From positions 1-26,362 of the forward strand of contig JBBRYA010000053.1 in the NCBI GenBank assembly GCA_038238015.1: 26,362 nt of DNA, in the 5' to 3' direction. This DNA comes from DASQFQ01 sp038238015. GTDB taxonomy: Bacteria > Actinomycetota > Thermoleophilia > Solirubrobacterales > Solirubrobacteraceae. Every line of letters starts with the position of its first letter. The stretch's first letter is position 1. Positions 1 to 8,130 of this stretch are shown here, one piece after another. The position numbers were made by a program, and so were the translations under genes. The notes below the pieces were generated by a model that was given only the letters and a program-made list of their open reading frames with translations, did no database searches and was not told the DNA's origin.

Positions 1-1
1 G

Positions 2-1120
2 ACGCAGCACTCCATCAACGAGCTGCGCCGCATCGGAATCGCGCCCGACATGCTCGTGCTGCGCTCCGAGGGCTCGCTGGACTCCGACATCAAGCGCAAG
101 ATCGCCCTGTTCGCGTCGCTCGGCCAGGACGCCGTGGTCTCGGCCAAGGACGTCGACAACATCTACAAGGTCCCGCTCTTCTTCCGTGCCGAGGGCGTCG
201 ACCAGTTCATCCTCGACCACTTCAACCTCGAGGCGCCTCCGCCCGACCTCTCGGGCTGGGAGACGCTCGTGCGCCGCGCGGGCGAGTCCCAGCAGCACGC
301 GCCGGTCAAGATCGCGCTGGTCGGCAAGTACGTCCAGCTCGAGGACGCCTACCTGTCGGTCGTCGAGGCGCTGCGCCATTCGGGCTTCCAGCACGGCTGC
401 GGCATCGAGATCGACTGGGTGGACTCCGAGACGCTCGACGACGGCGAGGTGCGCGAGCGACTGGCCGAGGCTGACGGCATCCTGATCCCCGGCGGCTTCG
501 GCGTGCGCGGGATCGAGGGCAAGATCCAGGCCGCGCGGATCGCGCGCGAGCAGGGGATCCCGTTCCTGGGCGTGTGCCTGGGGATGCAGATGGCCGTCGC
601 GGACTTCGCGCGCCACGTCGTCGGGATGGACGGCGCGAACTCCACGGAGTTCGACCCCGAGACGCCCTACCCGGTGATAGACCTGCTGCCCGAGCAGAAG
701 GAGGTCGCCGACATGGGGGGGACGATGCGCCTGGGGGCCGACCCGATCAAGCTCCACGAGGGCACGCGGGCGCGCGAGATCTATGGCGAGGCGGTCATCT
801 ACGAGCGCCACCGCCACCGCTATGAGGTCAACAACTCGCTGCGCCGCCACCTCGAGGCCAAGGGCCTGATCGTCTCGGGCACCTCGCCCGACGAGCGCCT
901 GGTGGAGGTCATCGAGATCGCCGACCACCCGTTCTTCGTCGCCTCCCAGTACCACCCCGAGTTCAAGTCGCGCCCCGAGCGCCCCGCGCCGCTGTTCCGC
1001 GAGTTCGTCGGCGCCGCGGCCGAGCGCGCGCACGAGCGCCGACCCGAGCTCGAGGCGGAGCCCGACGCGGCCCCGGTCGACGAGGGCACGCCGGCGGGGC
1101 GCTTCGACCGCGGCAGTTGA
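2..1120 (+). CDS. pyrG: CTP synthase, 3' part (5' end outside window)
   Basis: CTP synthase aminates UTP to CTP using glutamine-derived ammonia, the last step of pyrimidine nucleotide synthesis in the cytosol. The frame is open from base 2 and gives 372 residues; the N-terminal part of the synthase domain is missing. Visible are the end of the amidoligase domain (SDIKRKIALF, then VPLFFRAEGVD), the domain linker, and a complete class I glutamine amidotransferase domain with the oxyanion strand PGGFGVRG, the nucleophile Cys in GVCLGMQ and the His-Glu pair in SQYHPEF. About 40 acidic, Ala/Pro-rich residues follow the domain as a C-terminal tail. The stop TGA overlaps the TTG start of the next gene, so translation is probably coupled. 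Identity is very secure. Confidence 0.97.
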   Translation, partial: TQHSINELRRIGIAPDMLVLRSEGSLDSDIKRKIALFASLGQDAVVSAKDVDNIYKVPLFFRAEGVDQFILDHFNLEAPPPDLSGWETLVRRAGESQQHAPVKIALVGKYVQLEDAYLSVVEALRHSGFQHGCGIEIDWVDSETLDDGEVRERLAEADGILIPGGFGVRGIEGKIQAARIAREQGIPFLGVCLGMQMAVADFARHVVGMDGANSTEFDPETPYPVIDLLPEQKEVADMGGTMRLGADPIKLHEGTRAREIYGEAVIYERHRHRYEVNNSLRRHLEAKGLIVSGTSPDERLVEVIEIADHPFFVASQYHPEFKSRPERPAPLFREFVGAAAERAHERRPELEAEPDAAPVDEGTPAGRFDRGS

Positions 1121-2250
1121 GGCCGGCCAGCGAGGCCGAGAAGGCCCGGCTGAACGAGACTTTCGCGGCGCTGTGCCGCATCCCGAGCCCGTTCGGCCAT
1201 GAGCAGGCGTGCGCCGACCATGTCGCCGCCGCGCTGCGCGCGCTCGGCCTGGAGGTCGAGGAGGACGACGCCGCCGCGGCCTCGGGCGCGGAGTGCGGCA
1301 ACCTGCTGGCGCGCATCCCCGGGCGCTCGGAGCGCACGCTGCTGCTGTGCGCCCACCTCGACACGGTCGACGACGCCGGCGTCGCGATCGAGCCGGTGGT
1401 GGTCGAGGGTGGATGGGAGAACGAGAACGCCGGGATCCTCGGCGCCGACAACAAGGCCGCGGTGGCGGTGCTGCTCGAGCTCGCGCGCCGTTGCAGCGTC
1501 GAGGGCTCGCCCGTCGCCCTCGAACTGCTGTTCACCGTCTCGGAGGAGAACGCGCTGGCCGGCGCGAAGGCGCTCGACCGCGGCCGGCTGCACGCCGACT
1601 TTGGCTACGTCTTCGACCACGCCACGCCGATCGGCGAGATCGTCACCGCGTCGCCCACCTACTTCCGCGTCGCCGCCGACTTCCACGGCCGCGCCGCCCA
1701 CGCCGGCATCCGCCCGGAGGACGGGCGCTCGGCGATCCTCGCCGCCGCGCACGCCATCACCACGATGCCCAGTGGCCGCCTCGACGACCAGACGACCGCC
1801 AACGTCGGCTCGATCCAGGGCGGCGTCGGCTCGACCAACGTCGTCCCCGAGCGCTGCCGGCTGCTCGCCGAGACGCGCTCGCTGGACCCCCAGCGAGTCG
1901 AGCAGGCGGTCGCCGACATCCTCGACGCGATCCACGACGGCGCGGCGGTCGCCGAGTGCGACGTCGACGTCGTGGTCGAGAAGCTGTTCGTGGGCTACCG
2001 GGTCCGGCCGGGCGCGCCCGCCGTCCAGGCTGCCGAGGAGGCGCTGCGCGTCCGCGGCTATGAGCCGCGCCGCATCGTCACCGGCGGCGGCTCGGACGCC
2101 AACGCGCTCGAGCTGGCCGGGCTGCCCTGCGTGTGCCTGGCCAACGGGACCGAGCGCAACCACGAGCCGACCGAGCGCGTGTCGGTCGCGGCGCTCGAGG
2201 GCATGCTCGACGTCAGCTTCGCCCTGCTCGAGGAGGCCGCGACCGTATGA
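1117..2250 (+). CDS. M20-family metallopeptidase (PepT-like)
   Basis: Predicted cytosolic di-zinc aminopeptidase or amidohydrolase of the M20 family, 377 residues. Metal and catalytic residues are all in place: H80 and D82 in HLDTVDD, the bridging D111 in GADNKAA, the catalytic E143/E144 in SEEN, D167 in FDHA and H349 near the C terminus in NHEPTER. A dimerisation (lid) domain lies at about residues 175-290. The arrangement resembles tripeptide aminopeptidase PepT, but peptide specificity cannot be read from sequence. The start is TTG overlapping the pyrG stop (TTGA); no better start is near. Its own stop overlaps the next ATG (ATGA). It sits between pyrG and the Nudix gene, which I recall as adjacent in M. 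tuberculosis, so it looks like a lineage-specific insertion into the operon. Confidence 0.88.
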   Translation: MRPASEAEKARLNETFAALCRIPSPFGHEQACADHVAAALRALGLEVEEDDAAAASGAECGNLLARIPGRSERTLLLCAHLDTVDDAGVAIEPVVVEGGWENENAGILGADNKAAVAVLLELARRCSVEGSPVALELLFTVSEENALAGAKALDRGRLHADFGYVFDHATPIGEIVTASPTYFRVAADFHGRAAHAGIRPEDGRSAILAAAHAITTMPSGRLDDQTTANVGSIQGGVGSTNVVPERCRLLAETRSLDPQRVEQAVADILDAIHDGAAVAECDVDVVVEKLFVGYRVRPGAPAVQAAEEALRVRGYEPRRIVTGGGSDANALELAGLPCVCLANGTERNHEPTERVSVAALEGMLDVSFALLEEAATV

Positions 2251-2780
2251 GCTCCGAGTTCGAGAGGACCGCCGACGAGGTGGTCCACGAGGGCAAGATC
2301 TTCACCGTGCACTCCGAGACCTTCCGCCACGAGGACGGCGAGGAGGTGACGCGCGAGATCGTGCGCCACCAGGGCGCCGTCGGCGTCGTGGCCCACGACG
2401 GCGAGGCGCTGTGGCTGGTGCGCCAGCCGCGCGAGGCGGTTGGCGAGCCCGACCTGCTGGAGATCCCCGCGGGCAAGCTCGACGTCGAGGGCGAGCCGCC
2501 GCTCGACACCGCCAAGCGCGAGCTCGCCGAGGAGATCGGCAAGGCCGCCGAGCACTGGGAGCACCTGACGAGCTTCTACACCTCGCCGGGCTTCACCGAC
2601 GAGGAGTGCCACGTCTACCTCGCCACCGGCCTCTCCGATGCCGTCGCGGACACCGACGAGGACGAGCGCATCGACATCGTCGAGCACCCGCTGGTCGAGC
2701 TGGACACGCTGATCGACGACGTGCGCGACTCCAAGACGCTGATCGGCCTGCTGGAGCTGCGCCGCCGCTCCAGCGGCTGA
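2247..2780 (+). CDS. Nudix hydrolase, ADP-ribose pyrophosphatase type
   Basis: 177-residue Nudix protein predicted to hydrolyse ADP-ribose or a related nucleoside diphosphate sugar to AMP plus sugar phosphate. The Nudix box runs from G76 to G98, with the RELAEEIG core holding E92, E95 and E96 for magnesium binding. The distance between the first Gly and the first Glu is one residue longer than the textbook box; I recall the same in the M. tuberculosis ADP-ribose pyrophosphatase Rv1700. The later SPGFTDE stretch matches the loop that supplies the catalytic glutamate in ADPRases. The ATG at 2247 is chosen over an upstream in-frame start (2133) because it overlaps the previous stop as ATGA and the upstream piece has no Nudix similarity. 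The order pyrG - Nudix - xerD supports the assignment. Confidence 0.9.
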   Translation: MSSEFERTADEVVHEGKIFTVHSETFRHEDGEEVTREIVRHQGAVGVVAHDGEALWLVRQPREAVGEPDLLEIPAGKLDVEGEPPLDTAKRELAEEIGKAAEHWEHLTSFYTSPGFTDEECHVYLATGLSDAVADTDEDERIDIVEHPLVELDTLIDDVRDSKTLIGLLELRRRSSG

Positions 2781-2832
2781 ACGCCGCGTTGCACGCGAAG
2801 GGTGCGCGCCCGGTCGCGGCGAACCCAGCCGC

Positions 2833-3816
2833 ATGGCCATCGCTCCTGTCCCGACCTCCGGTCCCTCCCCGGTCTCGCGCGCACACCAGCCGTTCGAGCA
2901 CCTGGTGCTCGACTTCCTCGCCTACCTCGAGTTCGAGCGCGGGCTCTCGCGCAACACGCTCGAGGCCTACCGGTCCGACCTCCTGCAGTTCGGCGCGTGG
3001 CTGGAGCGCAACCAGCGCGACGCGCTCGCCCTCGACCACGCCGCGCTGGCCGACTTCGTGGCCGAGCTGGCCAGCGGGCGCGACGGCAAGGCGCCCTCCA
3101 AGCCCGCCACGCTGCAACGCAAGGTCGCCTGCCTGCGCTCCTTCCACCGCCATCTGCGCCGCGAGGAGCTGATCGTCGACGACCCGACCGCGCACCTGAA
3201 GGCGCCGCGGCAGAGCCGCAAGCTCCCGCAGGTGCTCAGCCGCGAGGAGGTCGGCCGCCTGCTCGCGCAGCCGGCCGGCACCGAACCCCCGGCGCTGCGC
3301 GACCGCGCCCTGCTCGAGGTGATGTACGCGTGCGGGCTGCGCGCCTCGGAGGCGATCGGGCTCGACGTCTCAGACCTCGACCTCGAGACCGGCGTACTGC
3401 GTGCCCGCGGCAAGGGCTCCAAGGAGCGCCTTGTGCCCGTCGGCAGCGCCGCCGCGCGAGCGCTTGACACCTACCTGACCCACGGGCGCCTGCGGCTGGT
3501 CGGCGACCGCTACGAGCCGCGGCTGTTTGTCAACCACCGCGGCAGCGGCCTGACCCGCCAGGGGCTCTACAAGATCGTCCAGCGCCACGCGCAGTCGGCC
3601 GGGCTCGGAAGCCGCATGAGCCCGCACACGCTGCGCCACACCTTCGCGACCCACCTGCTTGCCGGCGGCTGCGACCTGCGCTCGCTGCAGGAAATGCTCG
3701 GCCACGCCGACGTCGCGACGACCCAGCTCTACACGCACCTTTCGGCCGAGCGCCTCAAGGACGTCTACTTCGAGGCCCACCCGCGCGCGAGCGCCAACAG
3801 CGGCACGACCGGCTGA
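2833..3816 (+). CDS. xerD: Tyrosine recombinase XerD-like
   Basis: Chromosome-dimer resolution recombinase, 327 residues. The N-terminal SAM-like core-binding domain covers about residues 20-110 and the catalytic domain about 130-315. The full catalytic set is visible: R170 in CGLRASE, a lysine in GKGSKER (about K194), H265 and R268 in HTLRHT, H291 in LGHADV and the nucleophile Y300 in LYTHL. Length fits XerC/XerD (about 300) with a 15-20 residue Pro-rich N-terminal extension. Conserved synteny behind the Nudix gene supports XerD, but XerC and XerD cannot be separated with certainty. The gap to the next gene is 13 bases, in line with the operon. This is a housekeeping recombinase, unlike the phage-type integrase at the right end of the window. 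Confidence 0.92.
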   Translation: MAIAPVPTSGPSPVSRAHQPFEHLVLDFLAYLEFERGLSRNTLEAYRSDLLQFGAWLERNQRDALALDHAALADFVAELASGRDGKAPSKPATLQRKVACLRSFHRHLRREELIVDDPTAHLKAPRQSRKLPQVLSREEVGRLLAQPAGTEPPALRDRALLEVMYACGLRASEAIGLDVSDLDLETGVLRARGKGSKERLVPVGSAAARALDTYLTHGRLRLVGDRYEPRLFVNHRGSGLTRQGLYKIVQRHAQSAGLGSRMSPHTLRHTFATHLLAGGCDLRSLQEMLGHADVATTQLYTHLSAERLKDVYFEAHPRASANSGTTG

Positions 3817-3829
3817 CAGAATCGCCGGC

Positions 3830-4987
3830 GTGGACCGCCGCGCCTTCGTCGTCGTGCTCGACGCCTGTGGGGCGGGCGAGCTGCCCGACGCCGCCGACTA
3901 CGGCGACGCCGGCGCCAACACGCTCGGCCACGTCGCCGAGGCCGCCGGAGGCCTCGACCTGCCGGTGCTCGGAACCCTCGGCCTCGGCTCGATCCTCCCG
4001 CTGGAGGGCGTCGCGCCCGCCGGGGATCCGGTGCTGCACGGCCGCCTGCACCCGCTCGGGCCGGGCAAGGACACGATCACCGGCCACTGGGAGCTGATGG
4101 GCGTCGTCACCCCCGAGCCGCTGCGCACCTACCCCGAGGGCTTCCCGCCCGAGATCGTGGACGCGCTGCGCGACGCCACCGGGCGCGGCGTGCTCTGCAA
4201 CCGGCCCTACAACGGGGTCGCCGCGATCGACGACTTCGGCGAGCGCCACCTCGAGAGCGGCGACCTGATCGTCTACACCTCGGCGGACTCGGTGCTGCAG
4301 ATCGCCGCGCACGACGCGGAGGTGCCCCAGGCGGAGCTCTACGCGGCCTGCGACGCCGCGCGCGAGATCATGCAGGGCGAGCACACCGTCGGCCGGGTGA
4401 TCGCGCGGCCCTTCCGCGGCGAGCCCGGCGCCTTCGAGCGCACGACCGGCCGCCGCGACCTCGCGATCACCCCGCCCGGGCGCTCCTACCTCGACGAGCT
4501 CCAGGCGGCGCGGGTGCCGACGCACTCGGTGGGCAAGGTCGCCCAGGTCTTCTCGGGCATCGGCATCGACGCGTCGCACCCTGGCGCGACCAACGCCGAG
4601 GCGATCGCGTCGCTGTCGGAGCTGATCGCGGGCGTCGCGGGCGGGCTGGTGTTCGCCAACCTCGTCGAGACCGACCAGGTCTACGGCCACCGCGGCGACG
4701 TCCCGGGCTTCCATCGCGCGCTGCGCGAGATCGACGCCGCGGTCGGCGGCTGGCTGGAGCGCCTGGATCCCGAGCGCGACCTGCTCGTGATCACCGCCGA
4801 CCACGGCTGCGACCCGACGACGCCGGGCTCTGACCACACGCGCGAGCACGTGCCGGTGCTCGCGCTCTTCGCCGGTCACGGCGGCCGGTGCCACGACGGC
4901 CCGTTCGCCGACGTCGGCGCGTCCGTGCTGCGCTGGCTGACGGGGCGCGACGCCGGCGGGCTGCCCGGAGAGCCGTTCACGCCTTGA
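3830..4987 (+). CDS. deoB: Phosphopentomutase
   Basis: Interconverts ribose or deoxyribose 1-phosphate and 5-phosphate in nucleoside salvage; a cytosolic manganese enzyme of the alkaline phosphatase superfamily, 385 residues. Seen are the first metal Asp (D11) in LDACGAGELPDA, the KDTITGHWE motif (about residues 80-88) that carries the phosphorylated Thr, the cap domain in the middle, and the second metal cluster in ETDQVYGHRGD and ITADHGCDPTTPGSDHTREH. The GTG at 3830 is chosen because it places D11 as in the family and clears the xerD stop; an earlier in-frame start at 3659 would run back inside xerD. The usual Ser after the first metal Asp (DS.G.G) is Ala here. The stop overlaps the next TTG start. 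Confidence 0.95.
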   Translation: MDRRAFVVVLDACGAGELPDAADYGDAGANTLGHVAEAAGGLDLPVLGTLGLGSILPLEGVAPAGDPVLHGRLHPLGPGKDTITGHWELMGVVTPEPLRTYPEGFPPEIVDALRDATGRGVLCNRPYNGVAAIDDFGERHLESGDLIVYTSADSVLQIAAHDAEVPQAELYAACDAAREIMQGEHTVGRVIARPFRGEPGAFERTTGRRDLAITPPGRSYLDELQAARVPTHSVGKVAQVFSGIGIDASHPGATNAEAIASLSELIAGVAGGLVFANLVETDQVYGHRGDVPGFHRALREIDAAVGGWLERLDPERDLLVITADHGCDPTTPGSDHTREHVPVLALFAGHGGRCHDGPFADVGASVLRWLTGRDAGGLPGEPFTP

Positions 4988-6207
4988 CCGGCCGGGCTGT
5001 GGCCGTCCTCGCCGCCCTCCTCCTCGCCGGCTGCGGGGGAGGGCCGTCCGCGCCCGGCACGGGCGGGAAGGCGGGGAGCCCCGCCGAGCACGGGTCGCGC
5101 CCGGCGGGCCCGGCGACCCAGCTCGAGCGGCTGCTCAACCGCCGCGCCGCCGCGCTCGAAGCGGGCGACGCCCGCGGTTACGCCGCCACCGCGACCGGCG
5201 GGCAGCGGGCTCGCGACCTGAGGGCGGCGCGCAACGCCCGCGCGCTGGCGCTCCGGGACGTCGCCCTGGTCCTCCGTTCGACGGAGGTACACGGTCGCCT
5301 CGCGCGGCTGCGGGTCTCCTCGCTCTACGGGCTCCGTGGCATCGCGGGCCGCTTCCAGGCGACGCGCCGGCTCACCGCCGTGCGGACCGGGGGCCGCTGG
5401 CGCGTGCGCTCGCAGGCCGGCAGCCGCGACCGCGACCCGTGGGAGCTCGGGCGCCTCGCACGGTTGCGCAGCCGCCACTTCGTGGTGCTCGCCCCGGTGG
5501 GGATCGACGTCGCGGGCGCCGGGCTGCTCGATGACCTGGAGGCCGGCTACAAGACGATCGGGGAGGCGTTCTCGCGCCCGAAGCTGCGCCCGCGCTACCT
5601 CGTGGTTGTCGCCGCCGCAGCCCGCGAGGCCCGGGAGCTGACCCAGCGCATCAGCGGGGTCGAGAACCTGGCCGCGATCTCCGACACCGAGGTCCGCGAG
5701 ACGGGCAGCGCGCGGCGCGTGGCCTCGGTGGCCTCCGAGCGGCTGCTGGTGGTGTGGAGCGCCTACGGCGCGCTGGACCTCGAAGGCCGCCGGCGCGTGA
5801 CCACCCACGAGCTGACGCACGCCGCTCTGGCGCCCGCCACGTCGGGGCGCACCCCCGCGTGGCTGTTGGAGGGCGCGGCCCTCTACGTCTCCGGAGACCG
5901 CCGCGTCGACGAGGCACGCGGGCTACTCAACGAGATCTCGCTCGCGCAGCTCGCGCGTCCCGACGCGATCGCCCGGCTCGGCGGAGGCGCGCAGGAGGCG
6001 GCCTACGCCTACAGCTCGGCGGCGGCCTTCTACATCGCCGAGCGCTTCGGCCAGGCCGCGCTGCTCGAGCTCTACGACGCGTTCAACGACGCCGATCTGA
6101 AGGGCGCCGCGGGCGTGGCGCTGACCGGGAAGGCGGTGCGCAGGACGCTCGGCGTCCCGCTCGGGCGCCTCGAGCGAGACCTGCGCGCCTGGATCGCGGG
6201 CGGCTAG
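4984..6207 (+). CDS. Lipoprotein with HExxH metalloprotease domain (peptidase MA-like)
   Basis: 407-residue predicted lipoprotein. The short hydrophobic N terminus ends in the lipobox LLAGC (C17), so it should be lipidated and face outward. A Gly/Pro-rich linker and a region of about 100 residues resembling a nuclear-transport-factor-2-like or solute fold (DVALVLRSTE..., uncertain) precede the protease domain. The zinc site is HELTH at residues 275-279 with a third ligand E296 in WLLEG, the HExxH-17-E layout of gluzincins. The start TTG at 4984 overlaps the deoB stop; GTG at 4999 would leave too short a signal. Substrate unknown. It is co-transcribed with deoB and mutM by spacing, with no obvious functional link. 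Confidence 0.82.
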   Translation: MTGRAVAVLAALLLAGCGGGPSAPGTGGKAGSPAEHGSRPAGPATQLERLLNRRAAALEAGDARGYAATATGGQRARDLRAARNARALALRDVALVLRSTEVHGRLARLRVSSLYGLRGIAGRFQATRRLTAVRTGGRWRVRSQAGSRDRDPWELGRLARLRSRHFVVLAPVGIDVAGAGLLDDLEAGYKTIGEAFSRPKLRPRYLVVVAAAAREARELTQRISGVENLAAISDTEVRETGSARRVASVASERLLVVWSAYGALDLEGRRRVTTHELTHAALAPATSGRTPAWLLEGAALYVSGDRRVDEARGLLNEISLAQLARPDAIARLGGGAQEAAYAYSSAAAFYIAERFGQAALLELYDAFNDADLKGAAGVALTGKAVRRTLGVPLGRLERDLRAWIAGG

Positions 6208-6217
6208 CCTCGGGCGG

Positions 6218-7108
6218 ATGCCCGAGCTGCCCGAGGTCGAGACGATCCGCCGCCACCTGGCGCCGCACGTGGAGGGGCGCACGCTGCGCCGCCTGCAGAT
6301 CGACGATGCCCGCTGGGCGCTGCCGCTGGCGCCCGCGGAGCTGTCGGCGGCGGTCGAGGGCCGGGTGCTCGAGCGGCTGGGACGGCGCGGCAAGTACCTC
6401 GTGTGGGAGCTCGCCGGCGAGGCCTACCTGCTCGTGCACCTGCGCATGACCGGCACGCTGCTTCTCGACCCGCCGGAGCGCCCGGTGCACACGCGCGTGC
6501 GCTTCGTGTTCGACGGCCGCGAGCTGGCCTTCGTCGACCCGCGCCGCTTCGGGACCGGCGAGCTCGCGCTGGGGGAGGAGGCCCTGGAGGCATTCTTCGC
6601 CGCGCGCCTCGGCGTCGAGCCGTTTGACCCGCAGTTCACCGGCGCGCACCTGCGGGCGCTGGCGCGCGCCTGCCGGGCCCCGGTCAAGGCCATGCTGCTC
6701 GACCAGAGACGGATCGCCGGGGTGGGCAACATCTACGCCGACGAGGCGCTGTTCCGCGCCCGCATCCACCCGCTGCGGCGCGCCGACCGCCTCACCGCCG
6801 GGCAGTGCGCGCTGCTGCGCGACGCCGTGGTGGAGTCGCTGGCCGCGGGGATCGAGGCCAAGGGCGCGAGCATCGACGACTTCCGCGATCCCGACGGCGC
6901 CCGCGGCAGCTTCCAGGACCGCTTCCTCGTGCACCTCCGCGAGGGCGAGCCGTGCCCGCGCTGCGGCCGCGCCGTGCGCAAGCTGCGCGCGGCGGGCCGG
7001 GGGACGTACGTCTGCGAGGGCTGCCAGCCGCGCCCGCGGGCGCGAGCTCAGGCCGCGTCGGCGAGACCGGCGAGAACGCCCTCGCGGTCGGCCCGCACGA
7101 GCTCCTGA
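6218..7108 (+). CDS. mutM: Formamidopyrimidine-DNA glycosylase
   Basis: Bifunctional DNA glycosylase/AP lyase that excises 8-oxoguanine and formamidopyrimidines. 296 residues beginning MPELPEVE, with the N-terminal Pro2 nucleophile and Glu3, K59 in RRGKYLVW for DNA contact, the helix-two-turn-helix segment DQRRIAGVGNIYADE, and a C-terminal four-cysteine zinc finger (CPRC ... CEGC). All catalytic parts are intact, so Fpg/MutM is favoured over Nei. About 25 basic residues follow the zinc finger, where most MutM proteins stop; this tail is encoded in DNA that also encodes the end of the convergent glutaredoxin gene (61-base overlap). It starts 10 bases after the lipoprotein gene. Confidence 0.95.
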   Translation: MPELPEVETIRRHLAPHVEGRTLRRLQIDDARWALPLAPAELSAAVEGRVLERLGRRGKYLVWELAGEAYLLVHLRMTGTLLLDPPERPVHTRVRFVFDGRELAFVDPRRFGTGELALGEEALEAFFAARLGVEPFDPQFTGAHLRALARACRAPVKAMLLDQRRIAGVGNIYADEALFRARIHPLRRADRLTAGQCALLRDAVVESLAAGIEAKGASIDDFRDPDGARGSFQDRFLVHLREGEPCPRCGRAVRKLRAAGRGTYVCEGCQPRPRARAQAASARPARTPSRSARTSS

Positions 7109-7305
7109 TAGCCGCCGAGCGGCTTGCCCCCGATGATGACCTGGGGGAACGTCATCATCCCGGTGAGGCGCACCAATTCGGCACGGCCCTCGGGGTCGCG
7201 GGCGAGGTTGATCTCGTCGTAGGGGAGGTTGCGCTTCTGCAGGAGGGCCTTCGCCGTCCGGCAGTAGCCGCAGGGATCTGTCGTGTACAGGGTGATCTTG
7301 CTCAT
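7048..7305 (-). CDS. Glutaredoxin family protein
   Basis: 85-residue thioredoxin-fold redox protein. It begins MSKITLYTTDPCGYC, with the dithiol active site C-G-Y-C near residue 12, the cis-Pro in TFPQVIIGG and the GGYQEL end that binds glutathione or a related thiol. A CxYC site with this length fits glutaredoxin or mycoredoxin; in actinobacteria the partner thiol is often mycothiol rather than glutathione, which I cannot decide here. The ATG at 7305 lies 10-15 bases from a TATACT element, so the message may be nearly leaderless. It converges with mutM and is divergent from recO. Confidence 0.9.
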   Translation of the reverse strand: MSKITLYTTDPCGYCRTAKALLQKRNLPYDEINLARDPEGRAELVRLTGMMTFPQVIIGGKPLGGYQELVRADREGVLAGLADAA

Positions 7306-7356
7306 TACTTCACTAAGTATAGGAACCCACCGGCCGACGACGGCCGCCGCTCGCTG
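7306..7356. promoter_or_regulatory. Divergent glutaredoxin/recO promoter region with short inverted repeat
   Basis: This 51-base gap is much richer in A/T than its surroundings. Read on the minus strand it contains TATACT (7316-7321), close to a -10 consensus and about 10 bases from the glutaredoxin ATG; no clear -35 is seen. A small inverted repeat, TACTT (7306-7310) and AAGTA (7315-7319) with four bases between, lies between this element and the start codon and could be an operator or chance. recO on the other strand shows no convincing ribosome-binding site. Confidence 0.4.
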
Positions 7357-8079
7357 ATGGCCGGCTCGCTCAAGACCGAGGCGATCGTCCTGCGCTCGTT
7401 CCGCTACGGCGAGGCGGACCGGATCCTGCACCTCTATACCCCGCAGCGCGGCCGGGTGAGCGCCATCGCCAAGGGGGTGCGGCGGGCCAAGTCGCGCTTC
7501 GGGGGCCGCCTCGAGCCGTTCTTCCGCCTCCAGCTCGTGCTCTACGAGGGCCGCAGCGACATGCTGACCGTGACCTCGGCCGAGACGCTCGCCGGCCATC
7601 GCCTGCTGCGCGAGGACGCGCGCGCGCTCGACGCGGCGGCGCGGGCGTGCGACGCCGTCGGGCGCCTGTTCGGCGACGGCGAGGCCCAGGCGGGCGTCTA
7701 CCACCTGCTCGCCAACCAGCTGACGCTGCTCGACGCCGACGCCTCCAAGGCCACCCGCGCCAACGCGCTCGCCTTCCGCCTGAAGTTGCTGCTCGCGGCG
7801 GGCTTCGCGCCGCAGCTCGCGGCGTGCGCCTCCTGCGGGGAGCGCGAGCACCTCTCGGGCTTCTCCGGGTCGGCGGGCGGCGTCGTCTGCTCGGCCTGCG
7901 AGGCGAGCGCCTTCCCGCTCGAGCAGGCCGCGCACGACTTCATGGTCGGCGCGCTGGGCAGCCCGCTCGCGCAGGCTCCCGACGCCGCCCCGCGCGCCCT
8001 CGCCCAGGCCGAGCGGGCGATCCTCGAGACGCTCGAGCACCACGCGCACGTAACACTTCGGGGCCTCGGCGCCGCCTAG
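7357..8079 (+). CDS. recO: DNA repair protein RecO
   Basis: Recombination mediator that works with RecR to load RecA onto SSB-coated gaps. 240 residues: an N-terminal OB-fold (residues 1-80, TEAIVLRSFRYGEADRILHL) typical of RecO, then a helical domain with a four-cysteine zinc-binding site (CASCG ... CSAC, about residues 150-180). Length matches the family (about 240). The ATG at 7357 is chosen because it places the OB-fold at the N terminus; the same open frame reaches back through the glutaredoxin gene but has no RecO similarity there. Confidence 0.92.
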   Translation: MAGSLKTEAIVLRSFRYGEADRILHLYTPQRGRVSAIAKGVRRAKSRFGGRLEPFFRLQLVLYEGRSDMLTVTSAETLAGHRLLREDARALDAAARACDAVGRLFGDGEAQAGVYHLLANQLTLLDADASKATRANALAFRLKLLLAAGFAPQLAACASCGEREHLSGFSGSAGGVVCSACEASAFPLEQAAHDFMVGALGSPLAQAPDAAPRALAQAERAILETLEHHAHVTLRGLGAA

Positions 8080-8130
8080 TGGCCCCGTCCGCAAGTTTCC
8101 AGACCGCCGCTCGCGGGGACCTGTGAACGC

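Noticed and set aside
820..2163. Long open frame on the minus strand (447 codons) under pyrG and the M20 peptidase
   Set aside because: Its Arg/Ala/Gly/Val-rich translation is a mirror of GC-rich codons of the real genes and has no domain.
1199..3172. 657-codon plus-strand frame
   Set aside because: Translation is Ser/Arg/Pro/Thr repeats caused by reading GC-rich codons out of frame across three real genes.
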